NCBI GenBank assembly: GCA_024742275.1
Contig: JANSYS010000002.1
Location: 124,001-188,000, forward strand
Length of the DNA: 64,000 nucleotides
Reading direction: 5' to 3'
Origin: Alphaproteobacteria bacterium
GTDB taxonomy: Bacteria > Pseudomonadota > Alphaproteobacteria > Thalassobaculales > Thalassobaculaceae
This document shows, in pieces, positions 9,180 through 17,102 of the stretch (position 1 is the stretch's first letter; each line of letters opens with the position of its first letter). Below the pieces are notes generated by a model. The model searched no databases, was not told the origin of the DNA, and saw only the letters and a list, made by a program, of their open reading frames with translations. Made by a program: the position numbers and the translations under genes.

Positions 9180-9586
9180 AGCTCGTGTCCCAGCGCCGCC
9201 GCTCGAACGAGGACGACCGAATTCTGCCGCTGATCAACGTGGTGTTCCTGCTGCTGATCTTCTTCATGCTGGCCGGCCGCCTCTCGCCCGGCGATCCGTT
9301 CAGGATCGATCCCCCGGTCTCGATCAACGCCGGAAAGGTCGAGATCGACGATCTGCTGGTCCAGGTCGGCGCCGATGGGCGTCTTGCCCTGAACGGGGAA
9401 GAGACGACGTTGTTGGCCCTGGAGCCCGCGATTTCCGCGCATCTCAAGGCGGGACTCCCGGCGACGGTGCGGCTCAAGGCCGACGGTGCCGTGGCCGCTT
9501 CGGAGGTGATCGCCATCATGGAGCTCCTGCGCGAGGCCGGTGTCGATTCCCTGAAGCTGTTGACCGTACCGGCGGGAGGCGGCTGA
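9176..9586 (+). CDS. ExbD-type protein, second copy, aspartate replaced
   Basis: 136 residues with ExbD architecture: short N-terminus, one helix (about 16-34), periplasmic domain. The helix reads ILPLINVVFLLLIFFML: at the place of the essential aspartate (Asp39 in the first copy) there is Asn21. Asn cannot carry protons, so this subunit probably works only together with the first ExbD, giving a mixed dimer inside the ExbB ring, or it has a structural role. Overlaps the first exbD (ATGA, 9176-9179) and the tonB start (TGATG at 9586). Strong call for family, inference for mechanism. Confidence 0.88.
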   Translation: MKLVSQRRRSNEDDRILPLINVVFLLLIFFMLAGRLSPGDPFRIDPPVSINAGKVEIDDLLVQVGADGRLALNGEETTLLALEPAISAHLKAGLPATVRLKADGAVAASEVIAIMELLREAGVDSLKLLTVPAGGG

Positions 9587-10707
9587 TGCGGATCCGATCC
9601 CGGCACATGGGCGCGGCGATCGCGGCGGCCTTGGCCATTCACGTCGCCGCCGCCATCGCCATGGTGCTCGAGCCCGAAGAGAAGGGTGCGGCGGCCACCG
9701 GCATGGGTGGTTTGGAGATCTCGCTCGGTCCCTCCGGCGGTGCTCCCGGCAGCGTTGCCAATGTGGTCAGCGAGATCGAACCTGCGGATACGGTCGTACC
9801 TGCCGCCACTCCTGACCCCGCCACTCCTGACCCCGTCGCTCCCGACCCCGTAGATCCCGACACCGCAACTCCCGACTCCGTCGCTCCCGAGAAGGCCGCG
9901 ATCGCCGAGGCGGTGCCGCAAGCCCCCGTGGACCGACCGCTGCAGGCGGTGCGGCCAGCCGAAGCGCCGGCACCCGCGCCGGCGGATGTCGCCATCCAGC
10001 CGGTCGAGAGGCTTGAGGCGGTGGACGAGGTCATCGCGGTCGTGCGTCCGCAGCCGCTGGATCGGCCGGAGCCGGAGCCGGAGCCGGAGCCGGCGAAGGC
10101 GGAGAATGTTCCGCTGTCCGTGGCACCCGAACCGGTCGCGGTTGCCAGGCTGGAGAAGGATGCATCGGTGGTTGAGGCGCCGCCGCTGCCGGTAATCCGG
10201 CCGGCTCCGCCGACAAAGGTGGACGTCCGAAAGGCGGAGGTTTCTACGCAGCCCACCGCCGCTCCGGCAACCGCTGCGATCGCCCCGGCGGATGCGGCGT
10301 CCGCCGATACGCCGCAGCCGGCCGCGTCACGGAACGACGGCGCTCAAGGCCGCAGCGGGGCGGGACAGTCCGCTCAGGCAGGCAGCACCGAGTCGCGCAG
10401 CGGCGGCGGCCGGCCCGGCGTGTCCGTCGACTACTATACGATCCTTCAGGCATGGCTCGAAGAGCACAAGGAATACCCCCGACGCGCCCGCAATCGGCGT
10501 CAGCAGGGGGTTGTCTGGCTGTACTTCGTGATGGATCGCCAAGGGCATGTGCTGGAACACCGGATCGATCGCAGTTCCGGATACGATCTGCTCGATCGCG
10601 AGGTCGAGGCGATGATCGCGCGCGCCCAGCCGCTGCCGGCCATCCCCGCCGACATGACCCAGGCCCGACTGGAGTTGGTCGTGCCGGTGCAGTTCCAGCT
10701 TCGCTGA
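9586..10707 (+). CDS. tonB: TonB family energy transducer
   Basis: 373 residues. N-terminal membrane anchor (about 8-28), then a long proline/alanine/acidic spacer (about 60-280) meant to span the periplasm, with DP-containing repeats such as ATPDPVAPDPVDPDTATPDS and EPEPEPEPA, and a C-terminal TonB domain (about 290-373; EYPRRARNRRQQGVVWLYF and GHVLEHRI). It couples ExbB-ExbD energy to outer-membrane receptors. Start overlaps the preceding exbD stop. The spacer is long for TonB. A hairpin terminator follows the gene. TolA is an alternative but the C-terminal motif is TonB-like. Confidence 0.88.
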   Translation: MRIRSRHMGAAIAAALAIHVAAAIAMVLEPEEKGAAATGMGGLEISLGPSGGAPGSVANVVSEIEPADTVVPAATPDPATPDPVAPDPVDPDTATPDSVAPEKAAIAEAVPQAPVDRPLQAVRPAEAPAPAPADVAIQPVERLEAVDEVIAVVRPQPLDRPEPEPEPEPAKAENVPLSVAPEPVAVARLEKDASVVEAPPLPVIRPAPPTKVDVRKAEVSTQPTAAPATAAIAPADAASADTPQPAASRNDGAQGRSGAGQSAQAGSTESRSGGGRPGVSVDYYTILQAWLEEHKEYPRRARNRRQQGVVWLYFVMDRQGHVLEHRIDRSSGYDLLDREVEAMIARAQPLPAIPADMTQARLELVVPVQFQLR

Positions 10708-10723
10708 GTTCGGCGCCCAACAG

Positions 10724-10753
10724 AACGGCCCGCATCCGAAGAGGCGGGCCGTT
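10724..10753. terminator. Bidirectional hairpin between tonB and nucleotidase
   Basis: Perfect stem AACGGCCCGC / GCGGGCCGTT with a 10-base loop, placed between the convergent tonB and 5'-nucleotidase genes. No strong T-run on either side, so termination efficiency is uncertain; the position between convergent stops supports a shared terminator. Confidence 0.6.
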
Positions 10754-10776
10754 GAACGTGAGTTTGACCGCCGCGC

Positions 10777-12279
10777 TCAGTCGAGGCGCTTGATCCGGCC
10801 CTCTACGCCGGTCGAGATCGTCCCACGGCTTTCGACATAGTCGATCACCTGTCCGGCCAGGAGACCGCCGGAGATGCCGTCGATGACCACCTTGGCCTGA
10901 CGCAGCATGCCGTAGCCGTCGCCGCCGCCGCCGACATAGTCGTTGGTGGCGAGCGTGTATGTGGCGTTATCGTCCAGCGGCTTGCCGCCGACCGTGACGT
11001 CGACGATCCGCGAGCCGACCGGCTTGGATGCGTCGAAGCTGTAGGTCAGACCCGAGACCTGCGGGAAGCGGCCCTGGGTTTCCTCGACGCCGCTGACCCC
11101 GTGCTCCAGAACGTCGCGCAGCACCGCGCCGGAGAGTTCCAGTTTGACGGTGGCGTTGCCGAAGGGCAGCTCGGTGAGGATGGTCTTGCGGGTGAGGTCG
11201 GTCCCGGCCGCGTAGACCGTGTCGCCCCGGATGCCACCGCCGTTCGCCAGGCCGATATCGGCGCCTGTCGCTGCCCGGCTGGCATCGGCGACCAGGTTGC
11301 CGAACGCGGTTTCCATCGTCCGGATCGAGGCGCGACGGGTGTCCATTTCAACGCCCGTCTTGCCGATCACCTGCCCAAGGCCCTCGTCCAGGGCGGCTTC
11401 ATAGGCGTCGACCTGCGCCTGTACCTGGGGATCGGGGGTGGCCGCATGGGTGGCGATGAGGTCGAAGGTCGGTTTCCAGACCACTCTCATTTTGCCGCGC
11501 TTCTCAACCCGGTCGAGGGTGATGGTGGTCTTGGCGATGAACTCGCCCTTCGCGCCGCCGCCGACCAGCATGTCGCGGCCGTCGTAGTGAACCCTCGCCA
11601 CCTCGTCATGCCCGCCGAGCACCAGATCGACGCCCTTGACCTGGCGGGCCAACTCGCGTTCCAGGCCCTCGCCCCCGTGGCTGAGGGCGATGACGAAGTC
11701 GGCGCCCAGTTCCTTGAGTGCTGCGACCGCCGCAGTACCCGCCTCGGTGTACCCGGCGAAGGCGACGCCCGGACCGGGGCTGGCGAGGAAGGTGGTGTCC
11801 GGCGTGGTCAGCCCGAACAGGCCGATCTTGAAACCTTCCATGTCGATGAGCTGTGCGCCCTCGACGCCTGGGAACGGCTGGCCGTCCAGGGTGACGTTGC
11901 TTGAAATCCAGGCGAAATCGGACTCCGCAACCCGTGCCTTCAGCACGTCGTCGCCGAGGTCGAACTCGTGGTTGCCGAGGGTCCCGTACTGGATGCCGAC
12001 CATCTCGGCCAGTTCGATCATGTGCGCGCCTTTGTCGATGCCGCTCATGAGCGAGGGCGAGATCATGTCGCCGCCGTAGGTGACAAGCACCGACGCGCCT
12101 TCGGCCTCCGCCGCGCCCTTCTCGGCGGCGATGACGGAGGCGACCTTGCCGGCGCTTTCCATGTTGTCCCAGTCGTTGAAGTGCAGGATGACGAGCTTCA
12201 GCGGCTCGGCGGCCGCGGGCCCGGCGAGCGTGGCGACGGCCACGAGCGCGAACGCGAATGTGCGCAGGTAGGAGAACAT
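10777..12279 (-). CDS. Periplasmic bifunctional metallophosphatase / 5'-nucleotidase
   Basis: About 500 residues: signal peptide (cleavage after AAA, before EPLKLVILHF), N-terminal calcineurin-like metallophosphatase domain (about 25-270) with GGDMIS and GNHEFD, and the 5'-nucleotidase C-terminal substrate domain (about 310-490; NGGGIRGD and NDYVGGGGDGY). UshA-type enzymes release nucleosides and phosphate from nucleotides in the periplasm. The first metal motif is ILHFNDWDN where most relatives have ND-x-H, so an Asp replaces a usual histidine ligand. Start at 12279 is chosen over 12291 because GGAG lies six bases upstream. A palindrome upstream suggests regulation. Confidence 0.88.
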   Translation of the reverse strand: MFSYLRTFAFALVAVATLAGPAAAEPLKLVILHFNDWDNMESAGKVASVIAAEKGAAEAEGASVLVTYGGDMISPSLMSGIDKGAHMIELAEMVGIQYGTLGNHEFDLGDDVLKARVAESDFAWISSNVTLDGQPFPGVEGAQLIDMEGFKIGLFGLTTPDTTFLASPGPGVAFAGYTEAGTAAVAALKELGADFVIALSHGGEGLERELARQVKGVDLVLGGHDEVARVHYDGRDMLVGGGAKGEFIAKTTITLDRVEKRGKMRVVWKPTFDLIATHAATPDPQVQAQVDAYEAALDEGLGQVIGKTGVEMDTRRASIRTMETAFGNLVADASRAATGADIGLANGGGIRGDTVYAAGTDLTRKTILTELPFGNATVKLELSGAVLRDVLEHGVSGVEETQGRFPQVSGLTYSFDASKPVGSRIVDVTVGGKPLDDNATYTLATNDYVGGGGDGYGMLRQAKVVIDGISGGLLAGQVIDYVESRGTISTGVEGRIKRLD

Positions 12280-12335
12280 CGTCGACTCCATCGATGATCG
12301 GAGGGCGGAAAGACCAGCGTGTGGCCATCCGAATG

Positions 12336-12358
12336 CGTCACATTACTGTAATGCGACG
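12336..12358. promoter_or_regulatory. Operator-like palindrome upstream of nucleotidase gene
   Basis: Near-perfect 23-base inverted repeat centred at 12347: CGTCACATTAC T GTAATGCGACG, with one mismatched pair. It lies about 57-79 bases before the nucleotidase start, where an operator would be expected. The binding protein is unknown; the CATTAC/GTAATG arms do not allow a safe assignment. Confidence 0.5.
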
Positions 12359-12360
12359 GA

Positions 12361-12382
12361 TGCACCAACAAGGCTTGGTGCA
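12361..12382. repeat. Short perfect hairpin
   Basis: TGCACCAA and TTGGTGCA are separated by six bases. It could be the end of the GST transcript (minus strand) or part of the nucleotidase 5' region. No T-run follows, so terminator function is doubtful. Confidence 0.4.
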
Positions 12383-12420
12383 TGATCCTAGCCGTCGCCG
12401 ATGACCGTTAAGCGAGCCAC

Positions 12421-12550
12421 CCGTCGTCCTGACGCACGTCAGGATCAAGCCCCCAGCGTCAAAGCCGCGCCGTCGATACGGCGCCGGTGCTGGTGGGCCG
12501 GTGCTGCCGTAGGGCCGGTAGCTTGATCCTGATTGACATCAGGATGACGG
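12421..12550. repeat. Palindromic intergenic repeat element, copy 1
   Basis: The ends are inverted copies: CCGTCGTCCTGACGCACGTC at the left and GACATCAGGATGACGG at the right, continuing inward as AGGATCAAGC and GCTTGATCCT. Each end also holds a smaller palindrome (CCTGACGCACGTCAGG). The interior is GC-rich with CCGGTGCTGG/GGGCCGGTGCTG repeats. This is the build of REP/BIME-type elements: no coding capacity, able to fold into a long hairpin. It lies in the 435-base gene-free stretch between GST and the nucleotidase gene, which also holds copy 2, the hairpin at 12361 and the palindrome at 12336. Confidence 0.7.
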
Positions 12551-12570
12551 TGGGAGGGGTAGGGAATTAC

Positions 12571-12697
12571 CCGTCATCCTGACGCACGTCTGGATCGAGC
12601 GGCACCATCGAAGCACCATCGAAACGGTGTCGGCGGTGGATGCCGGCGCCGGTTTGGGGCCAGCGGCTCGGTCCTGATTTGCATCACGATGACCGCT
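12571..12697. repeat. Palindromic intergenic repeat element, copy 2
   Basis: Second, more diverged copy in the same orientation: CCGTCATCCTGACGCACGTC at the left, and CGGTCCTGATTTGCATCACG followed by ATGACCG at the right. It starts 20 bases after copy 1. Mismatches (TCTGGATCGAGC for TCAGGATCAAGC) show it is older or less constrained. It ends close to the 3' end of the GST gene and may fold in that gene's transcript. Confidence 0.65.
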
Positions 12698-12713
12698 TGG
12701 GTGAGGGAACCGC

Positions 12714-13409
12714 CTACCGGGTCACGCTCGCGCCGCTCTGGCTGAACAGGATCTTGCGCTCGGCCTCGTCCGGCGGGGCCGAGCGGCGGAACTCCTTGCC
12801 GAGATCGACGGCACGCTGCACGGCGGGCCGCTCCTTGATCGCCGCCCGCCAGCGGCTGACATTCGGATAGGCGTCCAGCGACGCGCCGAGCGGCTTGGCG
12901 ATCAGTACCCAGGGCCAGCAGATCATGTCGGCGATGGAGTAGGCGTCGCCGACGATCCAGTCCCGGCCTTCCAGCCGCCGTTCCAGCACGGCGACGCACC
13001 GGTCGTACTCGTTGAGATACCGGGTCTTGGCGTAAGGGACGTCCTCGGGCGCGTAGTTCACGAAATGGCTCAGTTGCCCGGCCATCGGGCCCTGGTTGCC
13101 GGTCTGCCAGAACAGCCATTCCAGTACCTCCTTCTCCCCGACCGGGTCCGGCGGAAGGAAGCGTCCGGTCTTGCGGGCGAGGTAGTAGAGAATGGCGCCG
13201 GACTCGAAGACGGTCACCGGGTCGCCCCCGGTTCCGTGGTCCACGATCGCGGGCATCCGGTTGTTCGGGCTGATCGCCAGGAACTCCGGCGTAAACTGCT
13301 CGCCCTTGGAGATGTTCAGCGGGATCAGCCTGAACTCGACGCCCAGCTCCTCCAGCAGGATCGCCACCTTCCATCCGTTCGGCGTCGGCCAGTAGTAGAA
13401 GTCGATCAT
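12714..13409 (-). CDS. Glutathione S-transferase, YfcG/YghU (Nu) type
   Basis: 231 residues. N-terminal thioredoxin-fold domain (about 1-82) beginning YYWPTPNGWKVAILLEELG and containing SPNNRMPAIVD; C-terminal helical domain (about 90-205). The TPNGWK start and SPNNRMPAI belong to the Nu-class group, which acts as a disulfide-bond reductase with glutathione. Its ATG overlaps the stop of the upstream CoA-transferase gene (ATGA), so they are co-translated; a shared pathway is possible but no substrate can be given. Confidence 0.9.
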   Translation of the reverse strand: MIDFYYWPTPNGWKVAILLEELGVEFRLIPLNISKGEQFTPEFLAISPNNRMPAIVDHGTGGDPVTVFESGAILYYLARKTGRFLPPDPVGEKEVLEWLFWQTGNQGPMAGQLSHFVNYAPEDVPYAKTRYLNEYDRCVAVLERRLEGRDWIVGDAYSIADMICWPWVLIAKPLGASLDAYPNVSRWRAAIKERPAVQRAVDLGKEFRRSAPPDEAERKILFSQSGASVTR

Positions 13410-14611
13410 GCCGCATCCTCTTCGCGGGTGCCGGCGACGCCCTCGGCCCTCAGGGCGGCGATCTCCGCCTCCGAATAGCCGGCCGAAGTCAGCATGGCGT
13501 CGGTATCTTCGCCGAGTACCGGAGCGCCGTGCGACAGGTCCGGCTCGGTCACCGAGAAGGTGGCGGCGGGTCTGGCCTGGCGTACGCGGCCGGCCTGTGG
13601 GTGATCCAGTTCCACGACGATACCGGATGCCTGGATCTGCGGGTGCGTGATCATGTCGGAGCGGGTGAGGACGGGCGCGCAGGGCACGTCATGGGCCTCA
13701 AGCCGCTCCAGCCAGTGGGCCGAACTCTCGGTGGCGAGCACCTCCTGGGTCAGTGTCAGGCGATCGTCGATGTTCTCGTGCCGCAGGGCCGGCGTCAGGA
13801 AGCGCGGATCCTCAAGCCACTCCGGGCGCTCCAGCGCGGCGGTCAGGGCCTTCCACTGCTGGTCCGTGTTGACCGCCACGGTGATGTAGCCGTCGGTGGT
13901 CTCGTAGATCAGGTCGATGAAGCTCGCCGCTTTCTCCTGGGGCAGCTCGCCACCGACGAAGGTCTGGCTGCCCATGTCCGAGTGCCAGAGGAAATCGATC
14001 ACGCTGTCCAGCATCGAGACTTTCACGTGCTGGCCCTCGCCGCTGCGCTCGCGCTGCAGCAGGGCGGCGGTGATCGCCTGGGCCGAGGTGTAGCCGGTCA
14101 GCTTGTCCGGGATGATGGTGCGCACGAGCCGGGGTCGCGCCTCGTCCGAGCCCCCCTGGATCGAGGTCAGCCCCGACAGCGCCTGCACCAGCGGGTCGTA
14201 GACCGGCTTGTCCGCGTAGGGGCCGGTATCTCCGAAGCCGCTGATCGAGCAATAGACGATCGACGGGTTCACGGCCCGGACGGCGGCCTCTCCGAGTCCC
14301 ATGCGATCTGCCACGCCGGGGCGGAAGTTCTGCACGAAGGCATCCGCCGTGGCCGCCAGTTTCAGCACGGCGTCCACCCCGCGGGGATCCTTCAGATTGA
14401 GGGCGACCGACCTTTTCGACCGGTTGTTGTTCAGGAAAGAGGCCGAGAACCCGCCGCGCCGGTTGGCCATGGCGCGCGTGAAGTCTCCTCCGGCGGGATG
14501 CTCGATCTTGATGACCTCCGCCCCCTGATCGGCCAGGATCATGGTGCCAAGCGGTCCGGACACCACGCTTGTCAGATCGATGATCCGAAATCCCTCGAGC
14601 GGTCCCGCCAT
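13406..14611 (-). CDS. CaiB/BaiF family CoA-transferase
   Basis: 401 residues from the ATG at 14611 (MAGPLEGFRIIDLTSVV), preceded by AGGGAGACGAG; the open frame extends further but that part is not conserved in the family. Type III CoA-transferase: GPLGTMILADQGAEVIKIE at the N-terminus, the SKRSVALNLKDPRG block, and GPYADKPVYDPLVQALSG with the expected catalytic aspartate. Moves CoA between carboxylic acids. Coupled with a GST gene by a four-base overlap. A second, distinct member lies at 54110-55306. Substrate unknown. Confidence 0.9.
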   Translation of the reverse strand: MAGPLEGFRIIDLTSVVSGPLGTMILADQGAEVIKIEHPAGGDFTRAMANRRGGFSASFLNNNRSKRSVALNLKDPRGVDAVLKLAATADAFVQNFRPGVADRMGLGEAAVRAVNPSIVYCSISGFGDTGPYADKPVYDPLVQALSGLTSIQGGSDEARPRLVRTIIPDKLTGYTSAQAITAALLQRERSGEGQHVKVSMLDSVIDFLWHSDMGSQTFVGGELPQEKAASFIDLIYETTDGYITVAVNTDQQWKALTAALERPEWLEDPRFLTPALRHENIDDRLTLTQEVLATESSAHWLERLEAHDVPCAPVLTRSDMITHPQIQASGIVVELDHPQAGRVRQARPAATFSVTEPDLSHGAPVLGEDTDAMLTSAGYSEAEIAALRAEGVAGTREEDAA

Positions 14612-14751
14612 GGTTCTCGTCTCCCTGCTTCCGTCGTTCGGCGCCGCTCTCTCAGGTCGTTCGTCGCCGCCGGGAGTCAATCACCGGCTTGTGGGAATGG
14701 GTACCGGCTAGCGGAGGCGGGAGAATTTCCCCATCGGCGTCAATCTCGCCC

Positions 14752-15228
14752 TCAGATCCGCGTCTTCTTGTCCAGGAGGGCGTCGATGGCTTCCTTACGC
14801 CGCTCGAACGCCTTGAGGCTGTTGGTGGTATTCTCGAACCAGAAGGACAACCGCTCGACCATGTAGGTCAGGCCGCTCCAGCGCGGACAAAGGTCGTCGG
14901 CACCGGCCTTGTAGAAGTCGAGCTGATCGTCGCGCGCCGTGCTGTCGGTCAGCACCAGGATCGGGCCGGAAAACCGCTCGACCGAGCGCAACCGCTTTAC
15001 CGTCGCGATGCCTTGGGGCGGCGTGCGCGCCGCCTTGGCGTCAGGGCGCCCTTTCTCCTTCGGCGGCGGCGAGATCACGATCACGTTGGGCGGGGCCGTG
15101 GCGACCATCAGCAGCGCCTGATCGATCCCGGCGGCAACTGTGACGTGACGGGTCCGGTTGGCAACCGCGGCTTGGAACTGGACCGCCCGGTCCGTATCCG
15201 GTTCGATCAGTAGAATGGATTGGGGCAT
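14752..15228 (-). CDS. Receiver-like protein without phosphoacceptor
   Basis: 158 residues. Opens like a response regulator (ILLIEPDTDRAVQFQAAV), has a second strand followed by PPNVIVISPPPKEKG where DLxLLDxxMP would be expected, then PILVLTDSTARDDQLDFYKAGADDLCPR, matching the receiver strands 4 and 5. The phosphoacceptor aspartate position is occupied by Ile/Ser, and the conserved lysine is not visible, so this looks like a pseudo-receiver. The C-terminus (about 115-158) is helical and charged. An insertion of about 20 charged residues follows strand 3. Stands alone; no kinase beside it. Receiver fold likely, function unknown. Confidence 0.6.
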   Translation of the reverse strand: MPQSILLIEPDTDRAVQFQAAVANRTRHVTVAAGIDQALLMVATAPPNVIVISPPPKEKGRPDAKAARTPPQGIATVKRLRSVERFSGPILVLTDSTARDDQLDFYKAGADDLCPRWSGLTYMVERLSFWFENTTNSLKAFERRKEAIDALLDKKTRI

Positions 15229-15300
15229 GGCGGCGATCCTAGTTCGGGACGGCGTCGTTTGGAATCGCTTTGCGTCCGACCTCCAGGCGCGCGGGCTGAC

Positions 15301-16410
15301 CTAGCGGCCGTCGAACGAGATCGTCTTGACCAGGGCGAACACCCTGGCGCCGATCTCGAGCCCAAGGTCGTCAACAGCTTCTCGGGTCACCCGGGCGCGC
15401 AGGCGCGCTACCGGGTCCGTGCCGTCGCCGATCTCGATCAGGGTCTCTGCATAGGGGGTGGATGCCGTCGACACGATCTCGACCACCCGTCCGGCCAGAC
15501 GGTTGCGTATGCTGATCCCCTCGACCGGGCGGTTTGCCAGGGCGACGTCGCGGGCCCGGATTCGCAGACGGACCCGCTCTCCGGCACCGACCTCGACGCG
15601 TGGGATGGAAACAGGCTGGCCGGCCAGATCGAGTCTGGTGAGCTGATAGCTTGGATCGTGCTCGATCACTGTCGCGGTCAGGACGACCCCGGCTTCGAAC
15701 CGGCCAGTAGAGGGTTCCAGGTCGAGCCGCTCCATGATCGGCGCGACAGGGCCTTCGGCGACGGCGCGCCCTTTCGACAGTACCACCATCCGGTCCGCGA
15801 GCCGCGCGACCTCGGCCAGATCGTGGCTTACATAGATCGCCGGGATTGGCAGGGCGTCGTGCAGCCGCTCGAATGTGGCCAGGATATCGGCGCGCGACGC
15901 TTCGTCCAGGGCCGAGAGCGGTTCGTCCATCAGAAGCAGGCGAGGCTCGGACAGCAGGGCGCGGCCTATGGCGACCCGTTGACGTTCTCCGCCGGACAGG
16001 CTCTCCGATCCGCGCTCCAGAAGCGATTCCAGGCCGAGCAGCGCGACCGCCTCGTCGAAGCCGATCGCCGGTGCCTGTTTCGCCGATCGCCGGGCGCCGA
16101 ACAGCAGGTTCCCGCGCACCGAGAGATGAGGGAAAAGGCTGGCCTCCTGAAACACGTAGCCGACGGCACGGCGATGCGGCGGCAGGAGTATGCCTGCACC
16201 ATCGTCCTGCCACGCCTCGCCGCCCACGGTCAGGCGGCCGGAAAGGCGCGACAGCCCGGCCATGGCCCGCAGAACCGTGGTCTTGCCGGATCCCGAGGGA
16301 CCGAACAGGGCGGTTATGCCGCGCATCGGCGCGGTGAAGCCGATATCGAGCGCAAATCCGCCAACCGTTCCGGCGAACCGGGCGTCGATGATGTCGGCGG
16401 CGTTGCTCAT
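15301..16410 (-). CDS. modC: Molybdate ABC transporter ATP-binding protein ModC
   Basis: 369 residues from the ATG at 16410, which overlaps the modB stop (ATGA). Walker [11 protein letters not shown]-loop [12 protein letters not shown] signature [15 protein letters not shown], Walker [13 protein letters not shown], switch His in YVSHD, and a C-terminal molybdate-binding (Mop/TOBE) domain from about 300 ([17 protein letters not shown]). It drives import of molybdate for molybdenum cofactor synthesis. The open frame upstream of 16410 is modB DNA read in another frame. Confidence 0.95.
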   Translation of the reverse strand: MSNAADIIDARFAGTVGGFALDIGFTAPMRGITALFGPSGSGKTTVLRAMAGLSRLSGRLTVGGEAWQDDGAGILLPPHRRAVGYVFQEASLFPHLSVRGNLLFGARRSAKQAPAIGFDEAVALLGLESLLERGSESLSGGERQRVAIGRALLSEPRLLLMDEPLSALDEASRADILATFERLHDALPIPAIYVSHDLAEVARLADRMVVLSKGRAVAEGPVAPIMERLDLEPSTGRFEAGVVLTATVIEHDPSYQLTRLDLAGQPVSIPRVEVGAGERVRLRIRARDVALANRPVEGISIRNRLAGRVVEIVSTASTPYAETLIEIGDGTDPVARLRARVTREAVDDLGLEIGARVFALVKTISFDGR

Positions 16411-17090
16411 GGCCGCGCCCGCCCGATCCGCTTCTCCAGCACAAGCATCGCCAGGATGACCGCGAAGGCGAAGACCACCATGCCGCCGGCCAGTACGTGC
16501 GCCTCGGCCCAGCGCAGTGTTTCCACGTAGTCGTAGATGGCGATGGAAAGCACCCGGGTCTCGCCCGGAATGTTGCCGCCGATCATCAGGATCATGCCGA
16601 ACTCGCCCATGGTGTGGGCGAAACCGAGCACGGCGCCGGTCAGGAAGCCGCGTCGCGCCAGTGGCACTGCGACGGTCCAGAACGTGTCCCAGGGCCCGGC
16701 CCTCAAGGTGGCCGCGACTTCGAGCGGCCTGTCGCCGATGGCCTCGAAGGCGTTCCGGATCGGCTGAACGACGAAAGGCAGCGAATAGACGACGGAGCCG
16801 ATCACCAGGCCGGTGAAGGTGAAGGCTAGGGACCGGGCCCCGCCGAGCGCGGCGAGCCATCCGCCGGGGCCCTCCGGCCCGAGAAGGATCAACAGATAAA
16901 AGCCGAGCACGGTCGGCGGCAGCACGAGCGGCAGCGCAACGACGGCGGCCACCGCCTCCTTCCAGCGGGCGGAGGAGCGGGCCAGCCACCAGGCGATCGG
17001 CGTGGAGACCACCAGCAGGACCAACGTCGTGACCGTTGCCAGGATCAGGGTCAGTCGGACCGGCGACCAGAGTTCCGCGAGATCGGGCAT
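16407..17090 (-). CDS. modB: Molybdate ABC transporter permease ModB
   Basis: 227 residues with about five to six membrane helices and the EAA loop ([31 protein letters not shown]). Standard ModB size. Forms the membrane channel for molybdate with ModC. Begins 12 bases after modA and overlaps modC by four bases. [30 protein letters not shown] is typical of ModB/CysT permeases. Confidence 0.95.
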   Translation of the reverse strand: MPDLAELWSPVRLTLILATVTTLVLLVVSTPIAWWLARSSARWKEAVAAVVALPLVLPPTVLGFYLLILLGPEGPGGWLAALGGARSLAFTFTGLVIGSVVYSLPFVVQPIRNAFEAIGDRPLEVAATLRAGPWDTFWTVAVPLARRGFLTGAVLGFAHTMGEFGMILMIGGNIPGETRVLSIAIYDYVETLRWAEAHVLAGGMVVFAFAVILAMLVLEKRIGRARP

Positions 17091-17102
17091 GGCCGGCGTC
17101 CT

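Noticed and set aside
12421..12697. Could the repeats be a CRISPR array?
   Set aside because: Only two units of about 130 bases, palindromic ends, no uniform spacers and no cas genes.
13529..14866. 445-codon open frame antisense to the CoA-transferase
   Set aside because: No domain pattern; the CaiB-type gene on the other strand explains the region.
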